A stretch of 53,431 bases of DNA from Pelotomaculum sp. UBA3103 (GCA_002365855.1 DFAP01000086.1:1-53431); one strand, 5' to 3'; numbered from the stretch's first letter, positions 1 to 8,755 are shown. The notes: generated by a model not told the origin, from the letters alone. Numbers and translations: made by a program.

Positions 1-121
1 AACTGCGAAAGTTGAGTTAATATTATTCCAATGGCCTAAATTTTACAAGCTGCACTTAAATCTGCTTGAGTGCTACATTAAAAGAATTTAAACAGTAAAT
101 GCCAACAAGGGTAAGTTCTTC

Positions 122-150
122 TTTACAGCACAGGTATTATGTGCTATCTT
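122..150 (+). promoter_or_regulatory. candidate sigma-A promoter of the cob operon
   Basis: TTTACA at 122-127 and TATCTT at 145-150 are separated by 17 bases, just ahead of the cobalamin riboswitch. The match to TTGACA/TATAAT is only moderate. It is the best-placed candidate for transcription of the riboswitch and cbi operon; other weak TTGAGT boxes lie further upstream. Confidence 0.35.
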
Positions 151-164
151 TAAAAAAAGAATAA

Positions 165-335
165 GAAACTTGGTGCCCCTTTTTAACTTAAGCACAAGGG
201 GGTAAAAGGGAAGGCCGTGTAAGTCGGCCGCGAGCCCGTCGCTGTAAGCGAGTACGAAAGCCCATATATCCACTGACTATTTGTTGGGAAGGAGGGTGAG
301 TAGGATGATCCGCAAGCCAGAAAACCTGCCACGTT
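165..335 (+). promoter_or_regulatory. cobalamin riboswitch
   Basis: Conserved blocks of the adenosylcobalamin aptamer occur in order: TTGGTGCC near 169-176, AAAGGGAA near 206, a degenerate CGCTGTAA block near 240, CCACTG near 271, GGGAAGG near 285, AGTAGGATGA near 299, and the closing GCCAGAAAACCTGCC block at 316-330. An intrinsic terminator follows at 395-430 before cbiC. The arrangement indicates cobalamin-dependent premature termination of the biosynthesis and cobalt-transport operon. Confidence 0.9.
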
Positions 336-394
336 TCATAAAGTTCGCTTCACCCGGCGTGGTACCCGGGCAGAACGATGGTATAAGAAAGGGC

Positions 395-430
395 AGCCAT
401 CCTCAAGAGGATGGCTTTAATTTTTTATTA
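395..430 (+). terminator. riboswitch expression-platform terminator
   Basis: A 9-10 bp stem (AGCCATCCTC / GAGGATGGCT) is followed by a T-rich run, and lies between the cobalamin aptamer and the cbiC ribosome site. It is the expected OFF-state terminator. Confidence 0.8.
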
Positions 431-459
431 TCCTTATTTTTTAGGGGGCAAAATGGATC

Positions 460-1113
460 ATGTATGAGCAAATTGCACCCCGGGAGATAATGGCAAAAAG
501 CTTTGCCATTATTGATGCCGGGATAGACCTTTCAGGCTATGCTCCTGAAGAGCGGGAAGTCCTTCGTCGTTGTATTCACGCGGTTGGTGACTTTGATATA
601 GCCCGCCATATCAGCTTTTCTCAAGACGCTGCTTCAATAGGTATTCGCTTGATTAAAGAACGCGTGCCTGTATTTACCGACGTGAGGATGGTTGCAGCCG
701 GCATCTCCCCTGCCCTGCGAAAAGAATTAGAGATTAATATTCATACCTGTATCGACAGACAGGATGTAATAGAGTTAGCCCAGCAAGAAGGTTGGACACG
801 GGCCGAGGCAGCGGTATGGATCTCCAGAAATATTATAAATGGCTGCATAGCGGTAATCGGCAATGCACCGACAGCCTTGTGGAAGATACTTGAGCTTTAT
901 GAAAGGGGTATTGCCAAGCCGGCGCTTGTTATCGGCATACCGGTTGGATTTGTGGGAGCGGCCGAATCCAAGGAGGCACTGCTTTCATCCGGGCTTCCCT
1001 ACATTACCTGCACGGGCACCAGGGGAGGCAGTCCCCTGGCTGCCGCTGCGCTAAACGCCATTCTATCTATGGCGGCTGGCCGCACACTTCAGGCCGGAGC
1101 TTCATCAACATGA
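460..1113 (+). CDS. cbiC: cobalt-precorrin-8 methylmutase CbiC
   Basis: CbiC moves a methyl group from C-11 to C-12, turning cobalt-precorrin-8 into cobyrinic acid. The 217 residues match the usual length. Visible signatures are CIHAVGD with the presumed catalytic histidine at about residue 40, GNAPTAL near 134-140, and VGFVGAAESK near 162-171. The ATG at 460 follows a GGGGG ribosome site at 444-448; an ATG at 453 is closed after four codons. It is the first gene after the cobalamin riboswitch and terminator and is 40 bases from cbiD, so it opens the operon. Confidence 0.95.
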   Translation: MYEQIAPREIMAKSFAIIDAGIDLSGYAPEEREVLRRCIHAVGDFDIARHISFSQDAASIGIRLIKERVPVFTDVRMVAAGISPALRKELEINIHTCIDRQDVIELAQQEGWTRAEAAVWISRNIINGCIAVIGNAPTALWKILELYERGIAKPALVIGIPVGFVGAAESKEALLSSGLPYITCTGTRGGSPLAAAALNAILSMAAGRTLQAGASST

Positions 1114-1153
1114 ATTATTACATTAATGAGGTTTAATACGTGGAGGAAGTATA

Positions 1154-2215
1154 ATGGGACAGCCACCAGGCAGAGAGGGCATCACCACAGGCACCTGCGC
1201 CGCCGCAGCCGCCAGGGCCGCGGCACTGGCCTTGAACCAGAGCAAGACATTAGATAATGTGAGCATCTTCCTACCCTTGGGGAAGCAGATCACCGTTAAC
1301 ATTGCCCATGTTTTTTTTCAGAAAGACTGGGCCCGGGCAAAGGTCGTTAAGTATGCCGGGGCGGATCGTGACATTACTGATAGTGCAGAGATTATTGTTA
1401 CCGTGAGGCGTACCTGCTCGGCAGGCATATTAATTAAGGGCGGAACTGGTGTTGGGACTGTTACTCTGGACGGATTACAGGTTCCCGTGGGGCAGCCGGC
1501 CATTAATCCGGTTCCCCGCCGCATGATTGAACAATCGGTTGCAGGCCTTGTTCCTGACGAAGGAGGCCTGGAAATAGAAGTTTCTGTGCCCCGTGGCGAA
1601 GAGCTTGCCAAAAAAACCTATAACCCGCGCCTGGGTATAGTCGGCGGCATATCTATCCTTGGGACAACTGGTATTGTGCGGCCTATGTGTAAAGAAGCCC
1701 TGCTGTGCTCCCTTCTTCCCGCCCTGAGCGTGGCGCGGGCTAACGGTATAGAGGAAGTTTACCTGGTGCCTGGAAACATAGGCCGCTCGGCGGTGCAGGC
1801 AAGGTTCAAGCCGCCGCAGCTGGCTGTCGTTGAGATTTCTAATTATGCCGGAATCATGCTGGAACAGGCTGTAAAACATCATTTTAAACGGCTTGTGCTG
1901 GCAGGCCATCCAGGCAAACTGGCCAAGCTTATCTCTGGACATTTCTGCACTGATTCCGCTGTTTCACCGTCCGCGGTAACTGCGGTCATGGAAATCGCAC
2001 GGAAGAATGGTCTGACAAAAGACTATTTAAACTCGCAGGACCCGGTTACTGTGGAGAGAATCATCACCTGCCTTCCCCATTCAGTCAGAAAAGAACTGTT
2101 CGACAGTGTGGCCAAAGCTATCCGCGATGCCGCTGCACAACGATACAGAATAAGCAACCTGGGGATTTGGCTATGTGACATGAAAGGCCGGGAGGTTGGC
2201 GCCTGTGGAATCTAA
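1154..2215 (+). CDS. cbiD: cobalt-precorrin-5B C1-methyltransferase CbiD
   Basis: CbiD methylates C-1 during anaerobic corrin ring contraction. The 353-residue product begins with the family's GITTGTCAAAAA motif (about residues 9-20) and carries LAGHPGKLAKL in its C-terminal half. Its length is typical. A GGAGG-type site (TGGAGGAAG, 1141-1149) precedes the ATG. Its 3' end overlaps the following cbiE start by a few codons, which suggests translational coupling. Confidence 0.95.
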   Translation: MGQPPGREGITTGTCAAAAARAAALALNQSKTLDNVSIFLPLGKQITVNIAHVFFQKDWARAKVVKYAGADRDITDSAEIIVTVRRTCSAGILIKGGTGVGTVTLDGLQVPVGQPAINPVPRRMIEQSVAGLVPDEGGLEIEVSVPRGEELAKKTYNPRLGIVGGISILGTTGIVRPMCKEALLCSLLPALSVARANGIEEVYLVPGNIGRSAVQARFKPPQLAVVEISNYAGIMLEQAVKHHFKRLVLAGHPGKLAKLISGHFCTDSAVSPSAVTAVMEIARKNGLTKDYLNSQDPVTVERIITCLPHSVRKELFDSVAKAIRDAAAQRYRISNLGIWLCDMKGREVGACGI

Positions 2216-2849
2216 AAAAGAAGTTGTGATCATCGGGTGCGGTCCTGGCGGAGCAGGCTATCTTACTGGACAGGCGCGTGATGCGGTGGACAGGTCTGAG
2301 GTGGTAATCGGCACAGCCAAATTTTTGAGTCTCTTCCCACGGGCAGCCGCCCAAATAGAGCTTGACAGCGTAAACACCGGCAGAGTGTCTGAAATAGTAA
2401 CCGGGACGGATGCCCTGAAAGTCGCTGTACTGGTTAGCGGGGATACTGGCCTATACAGTCTAGCCTCCTCCCTGAGCAAGGCACTGCCGCAATCTTACAG
2501 CGTAAAATTTATTCCTGGGGTCAGCTGCATTCAGGCCGCCTGTGCGTTATTCTCGCTTGAATGGCAGGATATGCGTTTTTTTTCGCTTCATTACCGCCCG
2601 GCAACACCTGAAATGGTGGAAGAAGTTATCCGGGGCACACATCCGGTCGCTTTTTTGTGTGGCCCTGCCAGCCGCCCCGGGCAAATTGCCGGCGATCTGA
2701 TAAAAAAAGTAGAACCCCACAGGGTATGTTATGTAGCCTGTAAGCTTGGCTCGGATAACCAGCGCGCCTGGCAGGGGAAGCTTGTTGAACTGGTTGAGGA
2801 AAACTTTAACGGCCAGGCAGTATGTATTATTGACAGGAGGACAGTATGA
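2205..2849 (+). CDS. cbiE: cobalt-precorrin-7 C5-methyltransferase CbiE
   Basis: CbiE is the C-5 methylating half of the CbiE/CbiT (CobL) step. The protein opens with VVIIGCGPGGAGYLT, the SAM-binding loop of the tetrapyrrole methylase fold, and contains GDTGLYSLA and PGVSCIQAA. GTG at 2205 is preferred because GGAGG at 2191-2195 is 9 bases away; an in-frame TTG at 2196 touches that site and is unlikely. Only the CbiE domain is present: no CbiT (decarboxylating C-15 methyltransferase) domain follows, since the next gene starts at 2846. The last codon overlaps cbiL. Confidence 0.92.
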   Translation: MESKKEVVIIGCGPGGAGYLTGQARDAVDRSEVVIGTAKFLSLFPRAAAQIELDSVNTGRVSEIVTGTDALKVAVLVSGDTGLYSLASSLSKALPQSYSVKFIPGVSCIQAACALFSLEWQDMRFFSLHYRPATPEMVEEVIRGTHPVAFLCGPASRPGQIAGDLIKKVEPHRVCYVACKLGSDNQRAWQGKLVELVEENFNGQAVCIIDRRTV

Positions 2850-3565
2850 GCAAAAACGGTCACTTATGGGGTATTGGTGTAGGACCCGGCGATCCCGGGC
2901 TGTTAACGCTGAAGGCAATCCAGGCCTTGAAGGAAGCTGACGTTGTTTTTGTTCCCAAAGCTTCAAGCCGTGGAGAAAGCGCGGCACTGCAGGTAGTTGC
3001 GAAGCAGGTCGACACCTCCAAGTTAAAAATATGTGACTTCCCAATGACCAGAGACCAGGTTGATCTCGACAGCTGCTGGCGGGGAGTGGCAAATGAGATC
3101 GCCGCCCTGGTTGAAACAGGTGAAAATGTCGCGTTTATCACCCTGGGTGACGCGCTTACCTACAGCACCTTTAACTATGTTTTGCAGCAGCTTGAGGGCA
3201 GGATTTTGCCCGAATCAATAACAACAATACCCGGTGTCACCTCTTTTGCAGCTGCCGGCGCGGCTGAAAATTTTCCCCTGGTATGCGGCGAAGAATTCCT
3301 CAGCGTGATACCCCTGCCGGATGGTCCCCTGGACCGTATCTGCGGCATATTAAAGGAAAGCGATGTGGTAGTTTTCATGAAGCTGGGCGACAGGTTGAGT
3401 GAACTGCTGAGTTTTATTGAAAAGGAAATACCCGGTCGCGAGGTTGTATTCGCTTCAAGAGTGGGAACGCCCGGACAGTACGTTACCCGTGACTTAAACA
3501 GGCTGCCTGATGATGTGACTGGATATATGAGCGTCCTAATCGTACGAAAGGACGGTACAATTTGA
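2846..3565 (+). CDS. cbiL: cobalt-precorrin-2 C20-methyltransferase CbiL
   Basis: CbiL methylates C-20 of cobalt-sirohydrochlorin. The 239-residue protein has GVGPGDPGLLTLKA near the N-terminus, FITLGDALTYST in the middle and IPGVTSFAAAGA, all typical of CobI/CbiL tetrapyrrole methylases. The ATG overlaps the cbiE stop by four bases and has GGAGGA immediately upstream. The next gene, cbiF, overlaps its end by four bases. Confidence 0.95.
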   Translation: MSKNGHLWGIGVGPGDPGLLTLKAIQALKEADVVFVPKASSRGESAALQVVAKQVDTSKLKICDFPMTRDQVDLDSCWRGVANEIAALVETGENVAFITLGDALTYSTFNYVLQQLEGRILPESITTIPGVTSFAAAGAAENFPLVCGEEFLSVIPLPDGPLDRICGILKESDVVVFMKLGDRLSELLSFIEKEIPGREVVFASRVGTPGQYVTRDLNRLPDDVTGYMSVLIVRKDGTI

Positions 3566-4308
3566 TGAAAGTTTATTTTATCGGAGCAGGTCCCGGATCT
3601 GCTGATTTAATTACTATCAGAGGGCGAGAGATTCTCTCCCGCTGTCCCGTTGTCATCTACGCCGGTTCACTGGTCTCTCCAGAACACCTCGAATTTGCTC
3701 CAGACCAGGCTGAAAAACATGTTTCCGCGTCTTTAACCTTAGAAGACATACGCTCAATCCTGATTTCCGCCCGTGATCGCAATGTTGATGTAGCCCGTCT
3801 GCATACTGGTGATCCCTCCCTTTATGGTGCTGTCAGGGAACAGGGTGAGCTATGTGATGAACTGGGGATTGAATGGGAGATAGTACCCGGGGTCAGTTCA
3901 GCCTTTGCGGCCGCAGCCAGGCTGGGCATAGAATATACAGTTCCGGACGGCACACAGACCTTAATTTTTACGAGGATGGAAGGCAGGACAACCGTACCAT
4001 TAAGCGAAAATCTAGCCCTTCTGGCGGAACACCGCAGTAGTTTGGCTATTTTTCTCAGCGTTCAAGATATTGACAAGGTTGCAGAACAGCTGCTTAAAGT
4101 GCTACCCTCCTCCACTCCTGTCGTGGTGGCAGTTAGAGTATCCTGGCCTGACGAAAAGTTCATTCACGGAAACCTGAATGACATTGTGGAGAAAGTCCGT
4201 AATGCAGGAGTGACCCGGACGGCGTTGATCCTGGTCGGGGAAGCGATTCAAAGCAGCGGCCGCAGGTCCCGGCTGTATCATGGAGATTTCAGCCATGGTT
4301 ACCGGTAG
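3562..4308 (+). CDS. cbiF: cobalt-precorrin-4 C11-methyltransferase CbiF
   Basis: CbiF places the C-11 methyl group, the step before acetaldehyde loss by CbiG. The 248-residue protein has GAGPGSADLITIRG, LHTGDPSLYGA and VPGVSSAFAAAA, in the order expected for CobM/CbiF. It starts with TTGATGA-type coupling at the end of cbiL and overlaps the start of cbiG. Confidence 0.95.
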   Translation: MMKVYFIGAGPGSADLITIRGREILSRCPVVIYAGSLVSPEHLEFAPDQAEKHVSASLTLEDIRSILISARDRNVDVARLHTGDPSLYGAVREQGELCDELGIEWEIVPGVSSAFAAAARLGIEYTVPDGTQTLIFTRMEGRTTVPLSENLALLAEHRSSLAIFLSVQDIDKVAEQLLKVLPSSTPVVVAVRVSWPDEKFIHGNLNDIVEKVRNAGVTRTALILVGEAIQSSGRRSRLYHGDFSHGYR

Positions 4309-5068
4309 CCCCAAAATAATGGTAATAGCCCTGAAAGGCCCCGGCGTTCCTCTGGCCGAAATGCTCGCCGAAAGACTGCCGGCTGATCTGGCGGTTATAT
4401 GCCATGGTAAACCCCCCGGTTTTCAAGAAGTCATCGCGGATGCTTTTCAGAACTACAGGGCGTTGGTTATGGTTATGGCCACTGGTATAGCCGTACGGAC
4501 AGCGGGACCACTGTTAAAGTCAAAACACTCTGATCCGGCAATAGTTGTAGTAGACCGGGCCGGGCGTTACGCTGTAAGCCTGGCTGGAGGGCACGAGGGA
4601 GGAGCCAACCAACTGGCCTGCGATGTGGCTTCCCTCTGCGGCGGGGGGCCGGTTATAACTACGGGCACGGAGGCAGGTAAACACGTATCTGTTGGTGTCG
4701 GATACCGCCGGAATGCAACTGCTGAAAGCATTAATTTCGCGATTATGTCTGGATTGGAACAATGCGGGTTGGACGTGGAAAAAGTGAGGTTTTTAGCTAC
4801 CGGCCTTATTAAATGGAGGGACCCGGAAATTAAGAAGGCAGCTTCAGACCTGGGTCTTTTGCTGCGCCACTTTTCCAATGGACAGCTCTCGCATATCGAA
4901 GGAGTCTCAGGCCCTTCACAGGCATCAATGCGCCACTTTTCAATAAAGGGGGTTTCGGAGCAATGCGCCCTACTGTGCTTGAAGAATCCGGAAATTATCT
5001 TGCCCCGGATAATCATCGGCCCGGTGACAGTATCAATAGCCAGGGAAAAATCTCAGTTGTGGGTATAG
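4295..5068 (+). CDS. cbiG: cobalt-precorrin 5A hydrolase CbiG, short form
   Basis: CbiG opens the delta-lactone of cobalt-precorrin-5A and releases acetaldehyde. The N-terminal domain is recognisable from VMVMATGIAVRTAGP and SLAGGHEGGAN, and the C-terminal domain from VSVGVGYRRNATAE and the GVSEQCALL region. The start at ATG 4295 has GGAG at 4282-4285; ATG 4280 is an alternative. At 257 residues it is about 90 shorter than the roughly 350-residue enterobacterial protein: the text passes from ITTGTEAG straight into the C-terminal domain, so the middle linker domain seems absent. It overlaps both cbiF and cbiH. Confidence 0.88.
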   Translation: MVTGSPKIMVIALKGPGVPLAEMLAERLPADLAVICHGKPPGFQEVIADAFQNYRALVMVMATGIAVRTAGPLLKSKHSDPAIVVVDRAGRYAVSLAGGHEGGANQLACDVASLCGGGPVITTGTEAGKHVSVGVGYRRNATAESINFAIMSGLEQCGLDVEKVRFLATGLIKWRDPEIKKAASDLGLLLRHFSNGQLSHIEGVSGPSQASMRHFSIKGVSEQCALLCLKNPEIILPRIIIGPVTVSIAREKSQLWV

Positions 5069-5778
5069 GCCCCGGAAGCCAGGAAGACCTGACCTACCGC
5101 GCCGCCCAGGCCATAGATAAAGCTGATCTGCTGGTGGGCTATACCCCATACCTTCAGCTGGTACAAAAAATGAGCTGCTATCACGGTCAGAAAACTTATA
5201 CCACTGGCATGACCCGGGAAATTGATCGTGTAAAACACGCGGTAGACGCTGCCCGCCGGGGTGAAAAAGTGGCAGTCGTTTCCAGCGGTGATCCTGGAGT
5301 GTACAGTATGGTGGGACTCGTGCTTGAGACCATGGATTCGTCAGGTGTGCAGGTGCCCGTGGAAATCGTCCCGGGCATATCCGCAGCCAATGCAGCCTCC
5401 GCCCGCCTGGGAGCGCCGTTAATGCAGGATTACGCAAACATATCTCTCAGCGACCTGCTGACTCCCCTGCCTGACATCCTCGATCGGGTTGAGGCTGCCG
5501 CCAGGGCAAACTTCGTCATTGTCTTTTACAACCCTCGCAGCACAAAGCGCCATGAGCCCTGGAACCGTGCGATATCAATCCTGAGACAGCACCGGCTGCC
5601 TGAAACGCCGGTAGGAATCGTGCAAAATGCCGGGCGGGATGGGGAGTCGATTATGATTACCTGTTTGGCGCAAATAGAAGAATTTACGCCGGACATGCTT
5701 TCCACGGTAGTGATTGGCAACTCCCTTACCAGAGTCAGCAATGGCCGAATGATTACGCCAAGGGGGTATAAATGGTGA
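4963..5778 (+). CDS. cbiH: cobalt-precorrin-3B C17-methyltransferase CbiH
   Basis: CbiH methylates C-17 and contracts the ring. Motifs are VVGIGPGSQEDLT, VSSGDPGVYSM, VPGISAANAASARLG and MQDYANISLSDLL, all typical of CobJ/CbiH. ATG at 4963 has a GGGGG-rich site at about 4946-4952, but this start puts the first 106 bases inside cbiG and adds about 28 residues before the usual KISVVGIG beginning. No ATG closer to that motif exists in frame, so the long overlap appears real; a GTG at 4975 is the alternative. Confidence 0.93.
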   Translation: MRPTVLEESGNYLAPDNHRPGDSINSQGKISVVGIGPGSQEDLTYRAAQAIDKADLLVGYTPYLQLVQKMSCYHGQKTYTTGMTREIDRVKHAVDAARRGEKVAVVSSGDPGVYSMVGLVLETMDSSGVQVPVEIVPGISAANAASARLGAPLMQDYANISLSDLLTPLPDILDRVEAAARANFVIVFYNPRSTKRHEPWNRAISILRQHRLPETPVGIVQNAGRDGESIMITCLAQIEEFTPDMLSTVVIGNSLTRVSNGRMITPRGYKW

Positions 5779-6923
5779 TACTGCTATTAGGAGGCACCAG
5801 CGAGGCGCTGGAGATCGCCCTGTCCCTGGACCGGGCCCGCCTTCCATATATAATGACCGTGGCCACTGATTACGGGCACCTGGAGGCGGCTGACCGGGTT
5901 GCAGGCCGGGTATTAAAGGGCCCCTTCGACAGCGGGACGTTTACCCGCTTGTTGGTGGACCATTCAGTTAACACCGTTGTAGATGCATCGCACCCGTTCG
6001 CGAAAAACCTCAGGTCTGAAATAACCCGGGCCATAGCATCAACCGGGATCAGGCTTTTGAGGCTGGAACGCCCTTCCGAACCAGCTGTTGCGCATCCCAA
6101 TGTAACAACATTCGCCTCCCCCGGTGAACTGGGATCCTGGGTTTGTAGTAAAAATTTCAGAAGAATTCTCGTTACCACAGGCATTAGGGGGCTGCAGGCC
6201 CTGGCCGGGCACCTTAACATAGATAATACTTACATCAGGCTGCTCCCCGCGGTGGACTCTATATCCTCAGCTCTAGAGTTGGGAATAAAGCCATCACATA
6301 TTATTGCCATGGAGGGCCCCTTCACCAGGCAGCTTAACGAAGCGCTGTTAAAACAATTTGATATAGACCTGGTTATTACCAAAGAGTCGGGTGAAGCCGG
6401 AGGATACGCGGCCAAGGTTGAAGCCGCCCTGGCTTGCGGGTGTCAGGTTGCCGTAATCAGGCGGCCGGAACCGGCTGGCGGGAATGTATACAGGGATATC
6501 CCATCCCTGCTTCAATCCCTGGGAGTAAAGCTTGATAGAGATTATGGCTGGCACTTGCTGCTCCTGGGACACGGAAGCAAACTCAGCTCGGCAAACCGTG
6601 AGCTGGAGCTGGTAGCCGCTGATATTAAGAGGAAAGATCATTTCTCCGGAGTTACGCCGGCTTTCCTGCAAATGGCCCAACCGACCATAGAAGAAGCATT
6701 CGCTTCATTGACAAACAGCGGTGTCCGGCGGGTCGTGGTCATGCCTTTCTTTCTGTACGAAGGTGTTCACGTGACCAAGGATATACCAGAAGAAATAAAA
6801 ACAATCCAGGAAAAGTACCCTAATTTGCTCATAAAGCTTACCTCTTACATAGGACCTGATCCGTTAATGGCTGATATATGCATAAAAAGAATAAAAACTG
6901 CCCTTGGGTATTGTGCAGATTAA
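5772..6923 (+). CDS. cbiJ: CbiJ-CbiX fusion: precorrin-6A reductase plus sirohydrochlorin cobaltochelatase
   Basis: Residues 1 to about 245 are CbiJ, the NAD(P)H-dependent cobalt-precorrin-6A reductase: LLLGGTSEAL at the N-terminus, DASHPFAKNL, and TKESGEAGGYAAKVEAA. Residues from about 255 to 383 form a complete small CbiX domain, the chelatase that inserts cobalt into sirohydrochlorin: LLLGHGSK with the presumed metal-binding His267, and FFLYEGVHVTKDIPEEI with His333. The frame is open throughout with no internal start or stop, so this is one polypeptide joining an early and a late step of the pathway. It starts at GTATAAATGGTG, overlapping the cbiH stop. Confidence 0.9.
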   Translation: MVILLLGGTSEALEIALSLDRARLPYIMTVATDYGHLEAADRVAGRVLKGPFDSGTFTRLLVDHSVNTVVDASHPFAKNLRSEITRAIASTGIRLLRLERPSEPAVAHPNVTTFASPGELGSWVCSKNFRRILVTTGIRGLQALAGHLNIDNTYIRLLPAVDSISSALELGIKPSHIIAMEGPFTRQLNEALLKQFDIDLVITKESGEAGGYAAKVEAALACGCQVAVIRRPEPAGGNVYRDIPSLLQSLGVKLDRDYGWHLLLLGHGSKLSSANRELELVAADIKRKDHFSGVTPAFLQMAQPTIEEAFASLTNSGVRRVVVMPFFLYEGVHVTKDIPEEIKTIQEKYPNLLIKLTSYIGPDPLMADICIKRIKTALGYCAD

Positions 6924-7003
6924 CAAAGGAATAAACATAAACCACTCTTAGAAGGATATGAGCTAGCCGATTAAAATATCTAATTAAAGGGGGATTGCTG
7001 GTA

Positions 7004-7675
7004 ATGCATATCATGGAAGGATATTTACCTTTAAACCACGCCGTCGGTTGGACGGTGGTATCCGCACCTTTTGTAATTCACGGGCTTAGGAGTATAAGTA
7101 AAAACATACGAAATAAACCCGAGACCAAGATGCTGCTGGGCGTAGCCGGTGCTTTCGCCTTTGTCCTCTCAGCGCTAAAACTGCCGTCGGTAAGCGGCAG
7201 CTGTTCTCATCCCACCGGAACCGGACTGGGAGCAGTTTTGTTCGGCCCCACCACGATGTCTGTTGTCGGCCTGGTAGTATTGCTTTTCCAGGCCTTGCTG
7301 CTGGCGCATGGAGGATTGACAACCCTGGGGGCAAACACCTTTTCCATGGCAGTAGTAGGACCCTTTGTAGCTTACGGTGTATACCAGGCAGGAAAGAGGA
7401 CAGGCCTTTCACCGGGAGTGTCGATCTTCCTGGCCGCCGCGCTGGGTAACCTGATGACCTATGTAACCACCTCATTCCAGCTGGCTCTGGCGTTTCCCGA
7501 TCCGGTCAACGGTTTCACAGGCTCACTTATCAAGTTTGGGACCGTCTTTGCTTTTACCCAGATTCCCCTGGCCATTAGTGAAGGGCTTTTAACCGTCATT
7601 GTTTTCGGCGCGCTGAGCCGGTATAGCTTCAAGGAGATGCAGGATTTAAATGTTCTGGGGGGGGGTTGTAAATAA
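7004..7675 (+). CDS. cbiM: cobalt ECF transporter substrate-binding subunit CbiM
   Basis: CbiM is the membrane S-component for Co2+ uptake. The mature N-terminus [10 protein letters not shown] is diagnostic: Met1 and His2 form the metal site. This fixes the start at ATG 7004 rather than the in-frame TTG at 6995. AAAGGGGG at 6987-6993 lies 10 bases upstream. [13 protein letters not shown] near residues 65-77 contains a further conserved histidine. Several hydrophobic segments follow. The gene overlaps cbiN by one base. Confidence 0.95.
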   Translation: MHIMEGYLPLNHAVGWTVVSAPFVIHGLRSISKNIRNKPETKMLLGVAGAFAFVLSALKLPSVSGSCSHPTGTGLGAVLFGPTTMSVVGLVVLLFQALLLAHGGLTTLGANTFSMAVVGPFVAYGVYQAGKRTGLSPGVSIFLAAALGNLMTYVTTSFQLALAFPDPVNGFTGSLIKFGTVFAFTQIPLAISEGLLTVIVFGALSRYSFKEMQDLNVLGGGCK

Positions 7676-7977
7676 TGAAACAGACGTGCAAGACCCTGCT
7701 TTTGCTGATAGCAGTAATATTTATCACCGCTCTGCCGCTGATGGGGTTCCATTTGGACCCGGGTGCAGATTCTGAGATCTTTGCCGGCGCCGATGACAAA
7801 GCCATGACTGTTATTGAGGAAATATCTCCTGGCTATGAACCCTGGGCAGAAGCTTTGTGGGAGCCTACCAGCGGCGAGATTGCCAGCATGCTTTTCGCCC
7901 TGCAGGCTGCTCTGGGCGCTGGTTTTATTGGTTATTACATTGGCTCATCCCGCTCCCGCCACAAAGGGTTAACTTAG
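7675..7977 (+). CDS. cbiN: cobalt transport protein CbiN
   Basis: CbiN is the small auxiliary membrane subunit of the cobalt ECF transporter. The 100 residues show two transmembrane segments (about 6-24 and 70-90) joined by an extracytoplasmic loop with GADDKAMTVIEEISPGYEPW, the family hallmark. It sits between cbiM and cbiQ, starting in the cbiM stop. Confidence 0.93.
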   Translation: MKQTCKTLLLLIAVIFITALPLMGFHLDPGADSEIFAGADDKAMTVIEEISPGYEPWAEALWEPTSGEIASMLFALQAALGAGFIGYYIGSSRSRHKGLT

Positions 7978-7978
7978 T

Positions 7979-8755
7979 ATGCTGCTCATCGACCGCTACG
8001 CCTGGGCAAATAAATTGCGCACACGCCATCCCGCTGAGAAAGGATGCCTGGCCTTATTTTGCCTTACGGCCTGCCTGCTGGCAGATTCTGCAGGGGTTCC
8101 TTTAATGATCATGAGTGTTATGACCCTGTTGGTCCTGGGAGCAGGCATCCCTCTCAGAGTGTATGGCGGGCTCTTAAGCGTACCGGCGATTTTTCTTGTT
8201 TGCGGTGTCTTGACCATAGCTTTCTCAGTAGACCCCCCTGATGCCTACCTGGTGAAGCTTTTTGTGGGTAGTCACACCATTGGAATGACCGAGGCCGGGT
8301 TTAATCAGGCCGCTCAAACCTTCTGGCGGACTCTGGGGGCTGTTTCCTGCCTGTATTTCCTGGTGCTTACAACTCCGGTAACCGATATATTTGCCTCCCT
8401 TGAGAGAATACCTTTTCCTAGTTTACTGCTGGAGGTCATGATCCTGGTTTATGGTTCTATCGCGGTACTGATGGATTCCGCCGGGAAAATTATACTATCA
8501 CAGTCCTCCCGCCTGGGGTACAACTCACCCCGGTCTACCTACCGTTCCGTGATCTGGCTGGTTACAAACCTGTTCCTGTATTCTTTAAGGCGGTCAGCAG
8601 AGATGCATCTTGCGCTGTCATCACGTGGCTATGAAGAAAAGATACGGTTTGTCCAGCCTGAAAAAAAGGTGACTCCGGCAGGCATGTTCATAGCTGCCTC
8701 CAGCGGTCTGTTTTTTATCTATCTCGCGCTGCAAACGGGGGTTAAGGGATTATAA
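7979..8755 (+). CDS. cbiQ: energy-coupling factor transmembrane protein CbiQ
   Basis: CbiQ (EcfT) couples the ATPase to CbiM. The 258-residue protein has several transmembrane helices and, near the C-terminal half, SRLGYNSPRSTYRS followed by ALSSRGYEEK. This contains the SSRG coupling-helix motif that docks on CbiO. It overlaps cbiO by one base (TAATGG). Confidence 0.93.
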   Translation: MLLIDRYAWANKLRTRHPAEKGCLALFCLTACLLADSAGVPLMIMSVMTLLVLGAGIPLRVYGGLLSVPAIFLVCGVLTIAFSVDPPDAYLVKLFVGSHTIGMTEAGFNQAAQTFWRTLGAVSCLYFLVLTTPVTDIFASLERIPFPSLLLEVMILVYGSIAVLMDSAGKIILSQSSRLGYNSPRSTYRSVIWLVTNLFLYSLRRSAEMHLALSSRGYEEKIRFVQPEKKVTPAGMFIAASSGLFFIYLALQTGVKGL

